From NCBI GenBank assembly GCA_023379355.1, contig JAMCUD010000050.1, positions 1 to 8,486 on the forward strand: a DNA stretch of 8,486 nucleotides, given 5' to 3'. The notes below the pieces were generated by a model. The model did no database searches and had not been told where the DNA came from. It was given only the letters and a program-made list of their open reading frames with translations. Positions 1 to 7,164 of this stretch are shown piece by piece. Position 1 is the stretch's first letter; each line of letters starts with the position of its first letter. Both the position numbers and the translations under genes were made by a program. Source of the stretch: Thermoplasmatota archaeon. GTDB taxonomy: Archaea > Thermoplasmatota > Thermoplasmata > Thermoplasmatales > Thermoplasmataceae.

Positions 1-1
1 A

Positions 2-952
2 ATATCCCATATAGATACAGTACCGGTGGGAGAATTAAATTTGTGGAAACACAAACCATTTGAGGCCACAGTTGAGGGCAACAGAATATACGGTAGGGGA
101 TCATCAGATGATGGCCAGGCAGTATTCCTTTCACTGCTTCTCTTGAAAAACCTCAAGAAAGAGAACCTGAAGTATAATCTCGGACTGGCTTTCGTGGCAG
201 ATGAGGAGGTTGGCAGTAAGTATGGAATAAGCTTCCTTCTTGAAAAGGACATATTTGGGAAGGATGATCTTTTCCTGGTCCCAGATGCCGGAACAGAAGA
301 TGGCCTTGAAATAGAAATCGCTGAAAAAAGCATTCTGTGGATTAAATTTAAGATTACCGGTAAACAGTACCATGCCAGTATGCCTTCGGAGGCAATCAAT
401 GCAAACAGAGAGGGGATGAAATTCATTCTGCAGCTGGATGAGATGCTTCATTCCAAATATCCTGACACATCAGATATATTTGATCCCCCTTATTCCACTT
501 TTGAACCAACCAAACACGAAAAGAATGTTGATAATGTGAACACGATTCCAGGTGTTGAGGTCCAGTACATGGACTGCAGAATTTTGCCCAAATACGATCT
601 GGATTACGTGATGGACGACATAGACGGCCTCATAAAGAACTTCCACAAAACAAGCAAGGCAAGAGTTTCATACGAACTGTTCCAGAAAGAGCAGGCCCCA
701 TTTCCCACTGACGAAAATGCAACGGTTGTTACGGAGCTGAAGGAGGCAATAAAAAAGGTCAAGGGAAAAGATCCGAGAGTTGTAGGAATAGGCGGAGGGA
801 CTTGCGCTGCATTCTTCAGGAGGAAGGGCATGGATGCAGCCGTGTGGAGCACAACCGTGAAGGAGGTTGCCCACCAGCCTGATGAGTACTGTATCATTGA
901 TCACATACTGGAAGACCAGAAGATCATAGAGGAGATGATCTATTCCAGTTAG
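2..952 (+). CDS. M20-family metallohydrolase (ArgE/DapE-like), 5' end outside window
   Basis: C-terminal 316 residues of a two-zinc amidohydrolase/peptidase of the M20 ArgE/DapE/carboxypeptidase group, which cleaves an N-acyl or peptide bond. The reading frame is open to the left edge and already contains the metal motif HIDTVP (His at 8-10, Asp at 14-16), so the GTG at 26 is not the start; by family length roughly 70-90 residues are missing. Other hallmarks follow in order: GRGSSDDGQ with the bridging Asp (107-109), DEEVG with the catalytic Glu and adjacent ligand Glu (203-208), PDAG (Asp 284-286), a dimerisation-domain His (371-373) and the C-terminal ligand His in AHQPDEY (872-874). All the expected ligands are present, so it looks active. 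It resembles the archaeal branch sometimes annotated as diaminopimelate-related, but the substrate cannot be told from sequence. No signal peptide can be judged because the N-terminus is missing. It converges on nadM, with stops one base apart. Confidence 0.92.
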   Translation: MSHIDTVPVGELNLWKHKPFEATVEGNRIYGRGSSDDGQAVFLSLLLLKNLKKENLKYNLGLAFVADEEVGSKYGISFLLEKDIFGKDDLFLVPDAGTEDGLEIEIAEKSILWIKFKITGKQYHASMPSEAINANREGMKFILQLDEMLHSKYPDTSDIFDPPYSTFEPTKHEKNVDNVNTIPGVEVQYMDCRILPKYDLDYVMDDIDGLIKNFHKTSKARVSYELFQKEQAPFPTDENATVVTELKEAIKKVKGKDPRVVGIGGGTCAAFFRRKGMDAAVWSTTVKEVAHQPDEYCIIDHILEDQKIIEEMIYSS

Positions 953-953
953 A

Positions 954-1472
954 TCATGCGTCTTCGTCTGTTTTTGCAAGATCCCGGATTCTGTTTACTC
1001 CGTCGATCTCATTTATTATTTCCGCAACACTTTCCGGAACATCTTTTTTCCAGTCTTTGCCGTCAATCATCTTTTCCCTGATCCTTGTACCGGACCAGAA
1101 GTCCCTGTTTATAAGCCCCATTGACGTAACCTCATATCCTTTCTCAAGGAAAAGTCTCCTGACAAGGGAGTTATTGGTGTAAACCCTGTTGAATCTGGGG
1201 GTTAGTGATTCAACGTGGGCGACCCACAGTGGATTGGAATTGACGTCCTCAATCGGAACGAGGTAATAATCGTAGAGCCCTTCCTTCTCCAGGGTCGTGG
1301 TGATCATGAGGTGCCTCTCTCCTGCAGTGAATGGGTCCTTGAGAGTGTGCGAATACTGTGCGCTTCCAATACCTATTATAACAGATGAATTCTCCTTCAG
1401 GATCGATCTAACCACTTCCAGATGTCCATTATGGAATGGTTGAAATCTCCCAACAACAAATGCTCTTGCCAT
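954..1472 (-). CDS. nadM: nicotinamide-nucleotide adenylyltransferase, archaeal NadM type
   Basis: Cytosolic enzyme joining NMN (or nicotinate mononucleotide) and ATP to give NAD(+) and pyrophosphate, the last common step of NAD synthesis and salvage. The 172-residue length is normal for the archaeal family. The nucleotidyltransferase signature GRFQPFHNGH sits at residues 8-17 (His14 and His17 of the HxGH motif), IGIGSAQ at 33-39, DPFTAGER at 46-53, and the second ATP-binding signature SGTRIR at 127-132. The start lies 16 bases after the ileS stop, with AGGAA (complement of 1484-1488) as a weak ribosome site, so co-transcription with ileS is likely. The stop TGA is one base from the stop of the convergent M20 gene, leaving no room for a separate terminator. 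Nothing is missing or broken. The assignment is secure from motifs and length. Confidence 0.96.
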   Translation of the reverse strand: MARAFVVGRFQPFHNGHLEVVRSILKENSSVIIGIGSAQYSHTLKDPFTAGERHLMITTTLEKEGLYDYYLVPIEDVNSNPLWVAHVESLTPRFNRVYTNNSLVRRLFLEKGYEVTSMGLINRDFWSGTRIREKMIDGKDWKKDVPESVAEIINEIDGVNRIRDLAKTDEDA

Positions 1473-1488
1473 AGATGATTCCGTTCCT

Positions 1489-4400
1489 TCAGACTTTCCT
1501 TATTGATATCCTCACTGTTTCACCCTCTATGTCCCATTCCTTTCCATCTTCTATTTTACCTGTTGCAATCTTCGATGAGAGGGTCTCATTGCTGATCATT
1601 TCCCCGTAATACCTCAAGCTCAGTTCCTGTCTTTCACCGGGAGATATGACCGTTTCAATTCTGGCGTCATAAGGCAGATTTGCCTCTTTCCTCATAACCT
1701 GTATCCTCCTGATGATTTCCCGTGCAAATCCTTCTGCTTCCAGCTTTTCGTCCAGATCCAGATTGATGAATACCTCTGTGCCAGACTTATCGTCTTTTGT
1801 GTACCCGTAGCCCGGTTTTGGGGATTTAGTTATTGTCAGCAGGTCACCATTCAGTACTTCGCCGTCCACCGTAACCTGTCCTTCCCTGAGAAACGCTTCC
1901 ATGAATTCCCTGTTGTTCTCCACCATTTTCTTTACGCTGTTTGTTCTGTCCCTCAGTATGGGAGCAGCCTTCTGAAGAACAAGCCCCAGTTTCATGTCAA
2001 GTGGTTTTTCGTTTTCACCTATGAATTTCACCTCTCTTGCATTCATCTCCGGTTCAAGTATCTCCAGCAGATCCCTGTCCATTTCCTGCTGGGAACTTAT
2101 GAGAATGGTGGAGAACAACAGGGAATTCTTTATGTTGCTCTCCTGCCTGACTCTTCTGATCAGTTCCAGGGATACATATGCGTTTTCCAGAGACTTTTCA
2201 AGTTCCGGATCTATGGACGCAGTGTCCGGTTCCGGATAACTCTGTAAATGTATGCTCTCTCCACTATTGGATAGCTTTCTGTACATATAATCAGAATAGA
2301 ACGGAACAATGGGGGCGAGCATCTTCAGGATCACGTCCATGGAGTAGACCATTGTTGAATATGCAGCTATTTTCTCCTGGTTGAAATCCTCAGACCAGAA
2401 TCTCTTCCTCGAGAGTCTCAGGTAAAAATTTGAAAACCTGTCAATGAGATCTTCTATGTCTTTCAATGCCAGATGTATATCAAAACTTTCCATGTTCTTC
2501 CTGACAGATTGGATTGTAGAATTTACCTTTGAAAGAAGCCACCTGTCCAGCATGTTCCTGGATTCAACAAGGCCTGTGTATCTGTATCCGTCAAGGTTTG
2601 CGTTTGATGCGAAGAAGGAATATATGTTTGAAAGTGTCCCAAGTATTTTTCTTGATGTGTCCCTTATGAATTTTTTATCAAGCATCTTGGGTTTCCAGGG
2701 AGCTCCCTGGAAAAAGAATAGCCTTGCAGGGTCTGCACCGAATTCTTTTACGAGATCAAGAGCGTATACTGAATTTCCCTTACTCTTGCTCATCTTACGT
2801 CCCTGTTCATCCAGTATGAAATCGATTGTGAATGCGTTCCTGTATGCATTTTTTCCAAAAAGAAGGGATGATATGACATGCATTGTGTAGAACCAGCCTC
2901 TTGTCTGATCTATTGCCTCGGTTATGAAATCCACTGGTATTGAGGCATCGGGATCAAATTCACGGTTGAATGGGTAGTGTTCGGCGGCATATGGTGAACT
3001 CCCTGAATCAAACCATGTGTCGATTACATATGGCTCCCTTTTCATATCTGATCCGCACTGGTTGCATTTTAGCACAACGTCATCTATGAACGGCCTGTGC
3101 AGATCTTCAGGCACTTTCCCGCCCATTTTGACTATCTCCTCCCTGCTTCCAACTGCGTATTTGTGCCCGTTTCCGCATACCCATATTGGAAGGGGAGTTC
3201 CCCAGTAGCGGTTTCTGCTCAAAGCCCAGTCCTTGGCCTCAGCGAGAAAATTCCCAAACCGTCCGTCCTTGAGGAAAGGGGGAATCCAGTTTATCCGCTG
3301 GTTGTTTTCCATGAGCAGGTCGCGTATTGTTGATACTCTTATGAACCATGTATCCAGAGGGTAGTAGAGAAGCGGTGACCCACATCTGTAGCAGAAGGGA
3401 TATGTATGCAGTATTTTCTCGTTCTTAAGAAGAAGTCCTTTGCCCTTGAGGTATTTCATTATCTCCACATCTGCATCCTTCACGAACATGCCATTCCATG
3501 GCATCTCTGGAGATGCAAACTTCCCCTGCAGGTTTACAGGATTGAGAATACTCACCCCCATTTTTTTTCCTATTTCAAAGTCATCCGCACCAAAAGCGGG
3601 TGATGTATGGACTATTCCTGTTCCGTCTTCCAGTGTAACATGACTTCCGGTAACAACCAACATTGTTCCCTCGGGTTTTTCCAGGAAGTCCATAAGCTGG
3701 TAGTATCTGTGTCCGCTGAGTTCTGATCCCTTAAATGTGCTGATTACTTTGAAATCTTTTCCCAGAACCCTTTCGACAAGTTTGCTTGCTATATAATACT
3801 GGTCTCCTCTGAATTCTACAAGCGAATACTCATAATCCGGATTCACGGCAAGGAACTCGTTTGAAGGTAATGTCCATGGTGTGGTTGTCCATGCAAGGAA
3901 GTAACGGTTGGTTGTGCCGTATTCCCTGAACTTCACGAACACCGACGGATCTCTCACCTCTTCGTAACCCTGTGAGACCTCATGTGAACTCAGTGATGTC
4001 TCGCACCTGGGACAGTATGGGACTATCTTGTAGTCCTTTACCAGCAGCCCTTTCTGGAACATGGACTTCATTGCCCACCATTCGCTCTCCATGTAATCGT
4101 TCCTCAGGGTGACATAAGCATCTTTGTGATTTATCCAGAAACCAAGGAGATCATCCACCTGGGTCCATTCCTCGATATATCTGAAAATACTCTCCCTGCA
4201 GTATTCATTGAATTTTTCAATTCCGAATTCCTCTATCTCTTTCTTCGTTTTGAAGCCAAAATGCTTTTCAGCTTCAAGCTCAACCGGAAGTCCATGGCAG
4301 TCCCAGCCTGCATTGCGCCTCTGTATTGAGTAACCATTCATGAATTTGTATCTGATCACCGTATCTTTTACAGTCCGGGTCATTGCATGTCCTGCATGGG

Positions 4401-4572
4401 GCCGACCGTTTGCTGTTGGGGGACCTTCAAGAAATATAAAACTCCTGGTTCCCTCCACAGAATTCAAAGCCCGATCAATAAGACCTTCAGATTTCCATAA
4501 TTTCAGTACTTCCTCTGTTATTGCAAAATAAGATCTGTTGGGATCAACCGGTTCGTAAATGTTTTCAGTCAT
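1489..4572 (-). CDS. ileS: isoleucyl-tRNA synthetase
   Basis: Charges tRNA-Ile with isoleucine using ATP and hydrolyses mischarged valyl-tRNA. It is a class I synthetase of 1027 residues, the usual size for the archaeal/eukaryal branch. The HIGH box is HAGH (residues 59-62) after GPPTANGRP. YCPRC (187-190) is a zinc-knuckle-like pair in the insert, the editing domain carries the Thr-rich TWTTTPW-type strand near 228-233 and GTGIVHTSPAFGADD (317-331), and FCYRC (394-397) and CNQC (503-506) look like further metal sites. The catalytic core resumes at WGTPLPIW (457-464), and the KMSKS loop is at 593-597. The rest is the helical anticodon-binding region and C-terminal domain. The start is the ATG at 4572, preceded by a strong TATA box about 37 bases upstream. 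The gene has its own promoter and probably carries nadM downstream. No frameshift or missing motif was seen. Confidence 0.97.
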   Translation of the reverse strand: MTENIYEPVDPNRSYFAITEEVLKLWKSEGLIDRALNSVEGTRSFIFLEGPPTANGRPHAGHAMTRTVKDTVIRYKFMNGYSIQRRNAGWDCHGLPVELEAEKHFGFKTKKEIEEFGIEKFNEYCRESIFRYIEEWTQVDDLLGFWINHKDAYVTLRNDYMESEWWAMKSMFQKGLLVKDYKIVPYCPRCETSLSSHEVSQGYEEVRDPSVFVKFREYGTTNRYFLAWTTTPWTLPSNEFLAVNPDYEYSLVEFRGDQYYIASKLVERVLGKDFKVISTFKGSELSGHRYYQLMDFLEKPEGTMLVVTGSHVTLEDGTGIVHTSPAFGADDFEIGKKMGVSILNPVNLQGKFASPEMPWNGMFVKDADVEIMKYLKGKGLLLKNEKILHTYPFCYRCGSPLLYYPLDTWFIRVSTIRDLLMENNQRINWIPPFLKDGRFGNFLAEAKDWALSRNRYWGTPLPIWVCGNGHKYAVGSREEIVKMGGKVPEDLHRPFIDDVVLKCNQCGSDMKREPYVIDTWFDSGSSPYAAEHYPFNREFDPDASIPVDFITEAIDQTRGWFYTMHVISSLLFGKNAYRNAFTIDFILDEQGRKMSKSKGNSVYALDLVKEFGADPARLFFFQGAPWKPKMLDKKFIRDTSRKILGTLSNIYSFFASNANLDGYRYTGLVESRNMLDRWLLSKVNSTIQSVRKNMESFDIHLALKDIEDLIDRFSNFYLRLSRKRFWSEDFNQEKIAAYSTMVYSMDVILKMLAPIVPFYSDYMYRKLSNSGESIHLQSYPEPDTASIDPELEKSLENAYVSLELIRRVRQESNIKNSLLFSTILISSQQEMDRDLLEILEPEMNAREVKFIGENEKPLDMKLGLVLQKAAPILRDRTNSVKKMVENNREFMEAFLREGQVTVDGEVLNGDLLTITKSPKPGYGYTKDDKSGTEVFINLDLDEKLEAEGFAREIIRRIQVMRKEANLPYDARIETVISPGERQELSLRYYGEMISNETLSSKIATGKIEDGKEWDIEGETVRISIRKV

Positions 4573-4580
4573 GGTACCAT
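4569..4580 (-). other. possible three-codon upstream ORF overlapping the ileS start
   Basis: On the minus strand the sequence ATGGTACCATGA encodes Met-Val-Pro-stop, and its TGA overlaps the ileS ATG as ATGA. It is the first ATG after the predicted transcription start near 4583. Such an overlap could couple termination to re-initiation, but ATGGTACCAT is a palindrome and a mini-ORF this short can arise by chance. No function is claimed. Confidence 0.25.
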
Positions 4581-4603
4581 ACTTTAGTTTTCCCTAAGGT
4601 ACA

Positions 4604-4614
4604 GTTTATATATA
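4604..4614 (-). promoter_or_regulatory. TATA box of ileS
   Basis: The minus strand reads TATATATAAAC, a near-ideal archaeal TATA box. Its centre at about 4609 predicts transcription starting near 4583, giving a short leader of about 11 bases before the ileS ATG. No other AT-rich box lies closer to the gene. The position is inferred from the usual archaeal spacing of about 26 bases. Confidence 0.7.
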
Positions 4615-4686
4615 TTGTTTATCAGAAAACGTATGAGAATAACAGATCAATTTGGGATTATTTTATATTGTCTTAAAAGAATGAAA

Positions 4687-4896
4687 TCAGGAATGAAGAA
4701 GCTTCCTCATTGAGTTTCTCTTACCATATTTTCTCAAGTACTTCATCATGAATTTCCTTTCCATCCTGGTGAGCCATTCCTGGTAATAATCATAGAGATC
4801 AGGGCTGTTCTTCCTGATTTCCATTATTCCAATTCTTTCCCTGTGCAACTTTTCTATGGTCTCAAGCAGATTTTCCTTTCTAGATGTGAATTCCAT
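4687..4896 (-). CDS. small basic helical protein of unknown function (69 aa)
   Basis: Not recognised as any named family. The 69 residues have no cysteine, no signal peptide and no membrane segment. They are rich in charged and long-chain residues, with 17 Lys/Arg against 10 Asp/Glu (net about +7). The C-terminal part (residues 44-68) carries ten basic residues and one acidic residue. A Pro-containing break at NSPDLYDYY (30-38) separates two likely amphipathic helices. A basic helical tail of this sort would suit binding to nucleic acid or the ribosome, but that is inference only. A TATA-like sequence at a leaderless distance precedes the ATG, which supports a real gene. It stands alone between thiL (94 bases upstream) and ileS (114 bases downstream), on the same strand. 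The neighbouring gaps have no competing frame. The main alternative is a chance reading frame. Confidence 0.6.
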   Translation of the reverse strand: MEFTSRKENLLETIEKLHRERIGIMEIRKNSPDLYDYYQEWLTRMERKFMMKYLRKYGKRNSMRKLLHS

Positions 4897-4910
4897 TTCA
4901 ACCCTGTATC

Positions 4911-4921
4911 TAATAAAAATT
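4911..4921 (-). promoter_or_regulatory. probable TATA box of the 69-aa gene
   Basis: The minus strand reads AATTTTTATTA, centred about 20 bases before the ATG at 4896. With normal archaeal spacing, transcription would start at or very near the ATG, so the message would be leaderless. The match to the consensus is only moderate. Confidence 0.45.
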
Positions 4922-4942
4922 CACCGGACAAGTATTTTTCCC

Positions 4943-4968
4943 ATGAGAAATAAAATGAGAAAATGAGA
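4943..4968 (-). terminator. T-rich run downstream of thiL, possible terminator
   Basis: Read on the minus strand, the DNA 23-48 bases past the thiL stop contains three TCTCAT units separated by runs of three or four T residues. The plus strand shows ATGAGA at 4943, 4955 and 4963. Archaeal RNA polymerase terminates at T-rich stretches without needing a hairpin, so this is a fair candidate for the 3' end of the thiL transcript. There is no stem-loop, and the T runs are short. Confidence 0.35.
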
Positions 4969-4990
4969 CCAAACCCAGTTAAACAGAGGT

Positions 4991-5974
4991 TTACTCTATC
5001 CTTCCAAGTTTTGGTTTTGGGGCAAAATGTTCGTATCCCGGATCATCTATAAGACGCCACCTGTTGCCGTCAAACATCATGTTCTCCCCGTCCCATGTAT
5101 CCCCTATATATGAAACAGAGATTTTGTTTGATTCCATTGCATCCTTGAAATCGCCGTAATTGGAGTTATCAATGGTGAAAAGAAGTTCGTAGTCTCCACC
5201 GAATCTGCACATGACTTCAGCAGGGGTGGCACCTGAAAGATCCACGGCTTTTTTTACGTGAGAATCCGGTGGTAGCTCGTCCTCCACAATTCTGAAGCCT
5301 ATGCCATAGTCCCTCTTCATCTGGCCTATTGATGAGTACAGTCCGTCAGAGAGGTCCATCATGAACTTTCCACCGTATTCTGCTATGAGGGATGCCTCCC
5401 TTATTCTTGGTTTGACATCATACATGAGTTTAAGACCCAGATCCTTCCTGTATGAAGACCTGTAGAAAACGTATCCTGAAGCTGCTTTTCCCATTTTGTT
5501 CGTAGTGCACAGAACCTGGTTTTTCCCTATCCTGGAACGGTAAAGCGTACTTTTTGGCTTCTGATACCCCATTACAAAACCGGTAGCTTCAAAATTAACC
5601 CCTTCCTTGGTGTCTCCTCCATCAAGCCTTGTATGGAAGGACCTCAACATCCTGGTGATCCCTGAGACAAATTCATCAAGGAACGAATACTGGTAGTCAG
5701 CTGGAACCTGCAGAGAAAGCAGGAATGAGTGGGGTTCTCCAGCCATGGCAGCAATATCGCTGAGGTTGATGGCTGCAAGGAATGACCCCATGGTCTCTGG
5801 TTCCACTTCTGGAAAGAAATGAGTTGGAAGTGAAACACTGTCGGTTGAAATCAGGATATTCTGGCCCTTGAATTTTATAACCGCGCAGTCATCCTTTTCC
5901 TGCTTCATTCCGGATAGTGAGAATATCCTGTCGATTATTTTCCTCTCTCCGAGATCCTTTAATTTCAACTCCAT
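4991..5974 (-). CDS. thiL: thiamine-monophosphate kinase
   Basis: ATP-dependent phosphorylation of thiamine monophosphate to thiamine diphosphate, the last step of cofactor synthesis, in the cytosol. The 327 residues match the PurM/ThiL-like kinase fold. The metal- and nucleotide-binding Asp-rich motifs appear in family order: DDCAV (28-32), STDSV (43-47), NLSDIAAMAG (70-79), GGDT (119-122), MDLSDGL (206-212) and GGDYELLF (259-266), ending in the typical GYEHF (313-317). The usual GDD of the first motif is KDD here, a small change that keeps both Asp residues. The ATG is 36 bases after the stop of the archaeosine gene, with GGATGG as a weak ribosome site, so the two are probably one transcript. 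No other thiamine gene is in view, so the pairing looks like convenience rather than pathway. Confidence 0.95.
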   Translation of the reverse strand: MELKLKDLGERKIIDRIFSLSGMKQEKDDCAVIKFKGQNILISTDSVSLPTHFFPEVEPETMGSFLAAINLSDIAAMAGEPHSFLLSLQVPADYQYSFLDEFVSGITRMLRSFHTRLDGGDTKEGVNFEATGFVMGYQKPKSTLYRSRIGKNQVLCTTNKMGKAASGYVFYRSSYRKDLGLKLMYDVKPRIREASLIAEYGGKFMMDLSDGLYSSIGQMKRDYGIGFRIVEDELPPDSHVKKAVDLSGATPAEVMCRFGGDYELLFTIDNSNYGDFKDAMESNKISVSYIGDTWDGENMMFDGNRWRLIDDPGYEHFAPKPKLGRIE

Positions 5975-6010
5975 GCAATAACCATCCAGTACAACTTTAT
6001 GAGATATTTC

Positions 6011-7069
6011 CTATACGGTCATGTTTGCAGCACCCAGCCGGCTTACCAACCGATCCAGATCCTGCTGGAAAACCATGCTATCCTCCAGATACAGGTCATT
6101 AATGTATGCGCTCCTGTCTGATCTTTTGTAAAAGGCTTCAAGTTCACTGAAATCCTGTGAAAGTGACGCGCTGAATATGAGGTTAAGAAGTTCCATGGAA
6201 TCTTCCTGGTTATGTGCCCCTCTCAGCTTGTTTCCACCTGTTGGATAGGAAATCACCTGTGTACCCATATTCCTGGTCTCCAGAAGTATTCTGGCAATGC
6301 TCCAAAGTCTTGGAGGACGGTAAAGGCCTTTTTTCCAGAGGTTCTCGACCATTGTATTTTTCTGTATGTTCATGGGATTCACAGATACATCGTCCGTTAT
6401 ATTCGAAACGTCCCTGACAGATTTTATCATGTCCTCAACAGAAGCTTTCTCCGATATGAATGGAGGCTTGAGAAGCAGGTAAGTCCTGAGTTCAAGCCCA
6501 AGTTCCTTTAATACCCTGGCAGATTCCACAAATTTAGCGAAAGTGGATCCCTTGTTTATGGATTCCCTGATGATCGTGTCGTTTGAACTCTCAAGTCCGA
6601 TTGCTATCCTCATATCAACACCATATTTCATGAGACCAGAGAGATTTTTGGCATTCACATATTCTGTCCTTGATTCAACAAGCAGCTTGTCAAGGTTTGC
6701 CCTAGCCTTTTCCATGAAATAGTCTCTGACGCCCATGGGGACCTCAAGAGGGTCAAGAAAACTTCCAGAGGTGAACACTTTCAGTATTCTGGTGTCGCCC
6801 AGAGAACTGAATGCGTAGTCAACCTGCCTGTACAGATTTTCTTCCTTTATGCTGCTGGATACGTCGTTGAAATAGCCGCACATTGAACAGGAAGAGAAAT
6901 TGTACCACGAGCAGCCTTTTGTCCTGAAAATGACAACACTTGTTGGCTCCGGATAACCTCTCAGGCGATCCATCTCCTTCCACATTGATACCGGGCTGTC
7001 CGGATCCCTGGCTGATTCTCGGTTCGGCATCAGCTTCTTTATCTGTTTTGCATATTCTCTGTTGATCAT
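6011..7069 (-). CDS. raSEA: archaeosine synthase radical SAM subunit (RaSEA)
   Basis: Radical SAM enzyme of the Elp3-like COG1244 group. In the known pathway ArcS attaches lysine to preQ0 at position 15 of tRNA, and RaSEA cleaves that adduct to leave archaeosine. The 352 residues contain the atypical cluster motif Cys53-x7-Cys61-x2-Cys64 (GCSWYNFSSCSMCGY), followed by TSGSFLDP (100-107), ESRTEYV (132-138) and GLESSND (158-164), the order expected for this family. The three motif cysteines are the only cysteines in the protein. Near the C-terminus, GGNKLRGAHNQED (278-290) occupies the place where I recall many relatives having RGPHNC plus another Cys. The ATG at 7069 lies about 28 bases from a TATA box, so the message should be leaderless or nearly so. 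It leads thiL and diverges from the aminotransferase. ArcS is not in the window. Confidence 0.88.
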   Translation of the reverse strand: MINREYAKQIKKLMPNRESARDPDSPVSMWKEMDRLRGYPEPTSVVIFRTKGCSWYNFSSCSMCGYFNDVSSSIKEENLYRQVDYAFSSLGDTRILKVFTSGSFLDPLEVPMGVRDYFMEKARANLDKLLVESRTEYVNAKNLSGLMKYGVDMRIAIGLESSNDTIIRESINKGSTFAKFVESARVLKELGLELRTYLLLKPPFISEKASVEDMIKSVRDVSNITDDVSVNPMNIQKNTMVENLWKKGLYRPPRLWSIARILLETRNMGTQVISYPTGGNKLRGAHNQEDSMELLNLIFSASLSQDFSELEAFYKRSDRSAYINDLYLEDSMVFQQDLDRLVSRLGAANMTV

Positions 7070-7092
7070 TATCCATCCAATATCTTTCCAGA

Positions 7093-7102
7093 GTTTTTAA
7101 AC
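7093..7102 (-). promoter_or_regulatory. TATA box of the archaeosine radical SAM gene
   Basis: The minus strand reads GTTTAAAAAC, centred about 28 bases before the ATG at 7069. That is the normal archaeal distance to the transcription start, predicting a leader of zero to a few bases. It would drive the radical SAM gene and thiL. Confidence 0.65.
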
Positions 7103-7134
7103 ATGATTGGATCTGTCTGGGATTTGCAGTCAAG

Positions 7135-7145
7135 TTTTATTAATA
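7135..7145 (+). promoter_or_regulatory. TATA box of the aminotransferase gene
   Basis: The plus strand reads TTTTATTAATA, centred about 25 bases before the ATG at 7165, which predicts a leaderless message. No Shine-Dalgarno sequence precedes the ATG, in agreement. A second TTTATTAAT copy follows at 7148-7156 and is too close to the start to act as the box for the same ATG. Confidence 0.65.
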
Positions 7146-7156
7146 CCTTTATTAAT
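7136..7156 (+). repeat. direct repeat TTTATTAAT in the aminotransferase promoter
   Basis: Two exact 9-base copies, at 7136-7144 and 7148-7156, repeat at a 12-base period. The first overlaps the TATA box and the second lies between it and the start codon. They may mark a duplicated promoter element or a regulator site, or simply reflect AT-rich promoter composition. Confidence 0.5.
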
Positions 7157-7164
7157 CCGTAACC

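Noticed and set aside
26..28. GTG as the start of the M20 gene
   Set aside because: The same frame runs upstream to the window edge and encodes the essential HIDTVP metal motif, so the gene begins before the window.
131..979. Minus-strand frames opposite the M20 gene (131-451, 604-897, 668-979)
   Set aside because: They are antisense to a well-conserved metallohydrolase and their translations show no family motif.
1994..4531. Plus-strand frames inside ileS, the longest at 2444-2890
   Set aside because: All are antisense to ileS, which has all its motifs in one intact frame. The translations look like reverse-complement shadows.
4573..4686. tRNA-sensing leader (T-box-like) before ileS
   Set aside because: The predicted leader is about 11 bases, far too short for such an RNA, and T-boxes are a bacterial device.
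5644..7133. Other frames overlapping thiL and the radical SAM gene (5644-5838, 5917-6102, 6212-6511, 6819-7133)
   Set aside because: They overlap genes with full sets of conserved motifs and have no promoter or family signal of their own.
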